Notes under the pieces: generated by a model
Told to the model about the DNA's origin: nothing
Seen by the model: the letters and a program-made list of their open reading frames with translations, nothing else
The model's database searches: none
Part shown: in pieces, positions 62,009-64,000 of the stretch
Layout: each line of letters begins with the position of its first letter
Numbering within the stretch: the stretch's first letter is position 1
Made by a program: the position numbers and the translations under genes
Source: Paenibacillus oryzae
Lineage (GTDB): Bacteria > Bacillota > Bacilli > Paenibacillales > Paenibacillaceae
DNA: 64,000 nt
Direction: 5' to 3'
Assembly (NCBI RefSeq): GCF_001675045.1
Contig: NZ_LYPA01000045.1
Coordinates: forward strand, 1 to 64,000

Positions 62009-63592
62009 TTACAAATACTTAAGCGGGTTTTGGATAACCCCGTTTTTGTGAATTTCCAAGTGCAGATGGACGCCAGTAGAATTGCCGGTGCTGCCCATTA
62101 TGCCAATGTAATCTCCTTTTTCCACCTTGTCTCCACTGCTAACCTTGTAGGAGCTGAGATGGCCGTAAACGGTTTTGTAACCATTTTTATGATCGATAAT
62201 GATAGTATTGCCAAGTCCTTCTTTTCTGCCGACGAATTCAACCACGCCATTGTCGGCTGCCATAATGTTTTTGTTGCCGGTAAAGTCGACGCCGTTATGA
62301 TTGCGGCCCCAACGCGGTCCGAACTTGCTGGTTACGCGGTAGTTTTTCACCGGAACCATAAAGCGGCCTGTGCCTTCTCCAAGCACAACCATTGTTCCTT
62401 TTTCAATAACCGTTGCCGTTGGCTCAGTCAGCACAACCTTTTCAAGCAACGTTTCGGATATTAAATACCCGTTTTCTTTTACAATTTCATACGTCAGACG
62501 CTGCGAACCTTCCGTGCCTTCTTTAATCGTTTTGCTTTCTCCGACCCTCATCTGGTCGTTCTTTACATATTCAACAGGGGCTGCTATCTTCTCCAGGTCA
62601 ACATGCTGCTCCGTTGTACGAACCGTCAGCTCAGGCTGCAGGACAGTCAAATCAAGCTCGTCGCCAACCGTAATCCGGTCGCCTTCAATCCAAGGGTTAT
62701 TGTCGTAAATCACTTGCGGCGAGATGTCGAATTTCAGAGCGATACGTCCGATAACATCCCCGGCTTGTACAACATATTTCGTTGGTTTGGTGCTTCCGTC
62801 AACAATTTTCTTGTAAACATCTTCCGCTTCCTGAATATCGTCAGGGTTTGTATTGAGCGGCTGCACGGCAACCTGCTCGACAAATTCTACATTCGTTACC
62901 TTAACGCCGGGTTCATTAGGATCTGCCGCCGCTTCGTCCGCTGCCTCATCCGCCTTGCCGTCAAAAGATAATGTCGATACGTTCTTTTGGCTTTTGCTCG
63001 CTGCTGCCAGCTCAGGCGCATATTTGCTCTGAACTCTGGCAAGAATAGCATCCGCCGTTTCCTGATCCTTCACAACTCCGATAACCTTGCCATCCACCTT
63101 AACCTCTACGCCAATTGCATACGAGTTGAAGTTGTTCTCAACCTTGGCCAACGTTGCTTCCGTTTCTGGAACAAACTTGAAGCCTTTGTCAAGCTCATAT
63201 GTAATTTCGCCTGTCTCCAGCACCATATTGATGCCAGGGTTTGCGTCCTGAAGCGCTTTTGTTTTGGCTGCGACCATAGCCTCAACTTCTTTCGCCTCTG
63301 CAACCGTTCCAATCTCATTGCCGTCTATATATACGTGATAGTAAGGGAACGTATTTCGTTCGATATATTTGTTATACTGATCGTTTCCGATAAAGCCGGA
63401 CGTTGTCAGAAGGATGATCACGCCACCAATGATAATGGTCGATTTTCTCTTCCAAAGTGGTGCGGGCTGGATCACTTCTTCCGCTTGCTTATCGGTATTA
63501 CCTGTCAAGTCTTGCGAGCGCATGCGCCGAAAGTACTGGGTCGATTGCTCCCATACCTTCTTGATGCGACTCATATCCCTTAAACCGGCCAT
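62009..63592 (-). CDS. Membrane-anchored LysM-G5-M23 peptidase
   Basis: 527 residues from the ATG at 63592 (MAGLRDMSRIKKVWEQSTQ), behind AAGGAG; the frame to 63658 has no site. Basic cytoplasmic head, membrane helix about 50-68 (IIIGGVIILLTTSGFIG), an extracellular region, LysM (about 270-315: YVVQAGDVIGRIALKFDISPQ), G5 domain (about 320-400) and a C-terminal M23 domain with HNGVDF (HxxxD) and HLHLEIHK zinc ligands. A cell-wall endopeptidase of the kind controlled by WalR. About 110 bases upstream is a WalR-box-like site. Confidence 0.93.
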   Translation of the reverse strand: MAGLRDMSRIKKVWEQSTQYFRRMRSQDLTGNTDKQAEEVIQPAPLWKRKSTIIIGGVIILLTTSGFIGNDQYNKYIERNTFPYYHVYIDGNEIGTVAEAKEVEAMVAAKTKALQDANPGINMVLETGEITYELDKGFKFVPETEATLAKVENNFNSYAIGVEVKVDGKVIGVVKDQETADAILARVQSKYAPELAAASKSQKNVSTLSFDGKADEAADEAAADPNEPGVKVTNVEFVEQVAVQPLNTNPDDIQEAEDVYKKIVDGSTKPTKYVVQAGDVIGRIALKFDISPQVIYDNNPWIEGDRITVGDELDLTVLQPELTVRTTEQHVDLEKIAAPVEYVKNDQMRVGESKTIKEGTEGSQRLTYEIVKENGYLISETLLEKVVLTEPTATVIEKGTMVVLGEGTGRFMVPVKNYRVTSKFGPRWGRNHNGVDFTGNKNIMAADNGVVEFVGRKEGLGNTIIIDHKNGYKTVYGHLSSYKVSSGDKVEKGDYIGIMGSTGNSTGVHLHLEIHKNGVIQNPLKYL

Positions 63593-63649
63593 GATTGTCT
63601 CCTTTTCGCACTTTGCTGAGAGTTTTGCATGTCCAACGCTGCGCTTTAT

Positions 63650-63697
63650 GCCGTACAAAACGGCAAAAAGGCGAATTCTCCCGTCGGATCACTCGCC
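63650..63697 (-). other. Two leader hairpins upstream of the M23 gene
   Basis: On the minus strand: GGCGAGT...ATTCGCC (63697-63670), followed by TTTTT, then GCCGT-ttgt-ACGGC (63664-63650). The first has the shape of an intrinsic terminator within the 5' leader, which would give attenuation control; arms are short and the T-run is only five. Confidence 0.45.
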
Positions 63698-63704
63698 TAA
63701 TACT

Positions 63705-63721
63705 TTAACATAAGCCTTACA
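63705..63721 (-). promoter_or_regulatory. WalR-box-like site upstream of the M23 gene
   Basis: On the minus strand TGTAAG-GCTTA-TGTTAA: two TGTWAH hexamers five bases apart, with one mismatch (G for H at the end of the first). This matches the WalR consensus and lies 113 bases before the peptidase start, next to a TATTAG-like -10. Confidence 0.65.
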
Positions 63722-63753
63722 AATGGGGCAACCTTTCCGGTCACACCCTAATA

Positions 63754-64000
63754 TTAATATTTTTTCAGAATCTCCATCATGCTATCGTATTCTTCGGCGT
63801 CAAGATGCTGCGCAAGCAGCTGTTGGATTTGAATTAACTCACCTTCTGTAAGCCCTTCCTCCATCAAAAAAGAGATGCTTTGAAGCGCTTCCTGCGGCAA
63901 TTTCAGCATGAGCAAGCTGAAAATGTGATCCTTGTCGGCCTGGCTCATCTCAGCCTTGACGTCCAGCATTTCATCGGTTGTAACCGCCGTTTCCTCGCCC
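63754..64000 (-). CDS. Partial small acidic helical protein
   Basis: Frame open to the window edge; the visible 82 residues end SMMEILKKY. Only C-terminal sequence is seen, including MLDVKAEMSQADKDHIFSLLMLKLPQEALQSIS and a LTEGELIQIQQLLAQHL helix. An ATG at 63969 would give 71 residues, but the frame continues upstream with GEETAVTTDE and no ribosome binding site at that ATG, so the gene probably starts outside. Unknown function. It is followed, 33 bases after its stop, by the WalR-box region. Confidence 0.6.
   Translation of the reverse strand, partial: GEETAVTTDEMLDVKAEMSQADKDHIFSLLMLKLPQEALQSISFLMEEGLTEGELIQIQQLLAQHLDAEEYDSMMEILKKY

Overview
The window looks like chromosomal DNA of a low-to-mid GC Gram-positive of the Paenibacillaceae (Paenibacillus or a close relative). 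Three things point there: the walR-walK-yycH-yycI-walJ-htrA-CxxC-rlmH block in Bacillales order, strong AGGAGG-type ribosome binding sites nearly everywhere, and a T-box leader, SLH-domain surface protein and YesM/YesN-type two-component regulators beside a CUT1 sugar transporter. I see no rRNA, tRNA, CRISPR array, transposase or phage gene. The assignment rests on gene content, not on a phylogenetic marker.

Layout. 1-18.9 kb is an accessory patchwork of small regulators with their targets: a CD3324-type protein and an acetyltransferase-like protein, a soluble PAS-PAS chemoreceptor, a WYL regulator facing a GyrI-like effector-binding protein, an ankyrin protein, a YwqB/YwqA-like pair ending in a SNF2 helicase, a MerR regulator facing a short-chain dehydrogenase across two 19-bp-spacer promoters, a nucleotidyltransferase/SUFU pair, a methyltransferase, an orphan SnoaL-like domain, another SDR and an AlkD-type DNA glycosylase.

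19.1-32.7 kb (minus strand) is a coherent pentose locus: IclR regulator, fumarylacetoacetase-fold dehydratase, semialdehyde dehydrogenase, YjhG/YagF-type xylonate dehydratase, GH43 beta-xylosidase, YesM/YesN-type kinase and regulator, sugar-binding lipoprotein and two CUT1 permeases. Together these read as import and hydrolysis of xylo-oligosaccharides and a non-phosphorylative (Weimberg-type) route from xylonate to 2-oxoglutarate. The xylose dehydrogenase and lactonase are not in the window. Two copies of a mobile-looking repeat in opposite orientation flank the binding protein/two-component block, and a shared palindrome lies upstream of both iclR and the first catabolic gene. A second beta-xylosidase (GH120) lies alone at 38.7-40.8 kb.

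32.8-46.7 kb is again accessory: racemase-like protein, HxlR regulator facing an NAD(P)H oxidoreductase, epoxide-hydrolase-like protein, PadR/membrane-protein operon, YndJ-like protein, TetR regulator facing a three-gene oxidoreductase operon, a HEAT-repeat protein and a GNAT acetyltransferase under a complete T-box riboswitch.

46.8-51.9 kb holds a ComP/ComA-like two-component pair and a secreted serine beta-lactamase-like protein with SLH domains. 52-64 kb is the conserved rlmH-htrA-wal region, interrupted by 52-bp and 221-bp tandem repeats, followed by a membrane-anchored LysM-G5-M23 peptidase with a WalR-box-like site upstream, and a small gene running off the end. Part of the hypothesised logic is that WalR controls the neighbouring peptidase.
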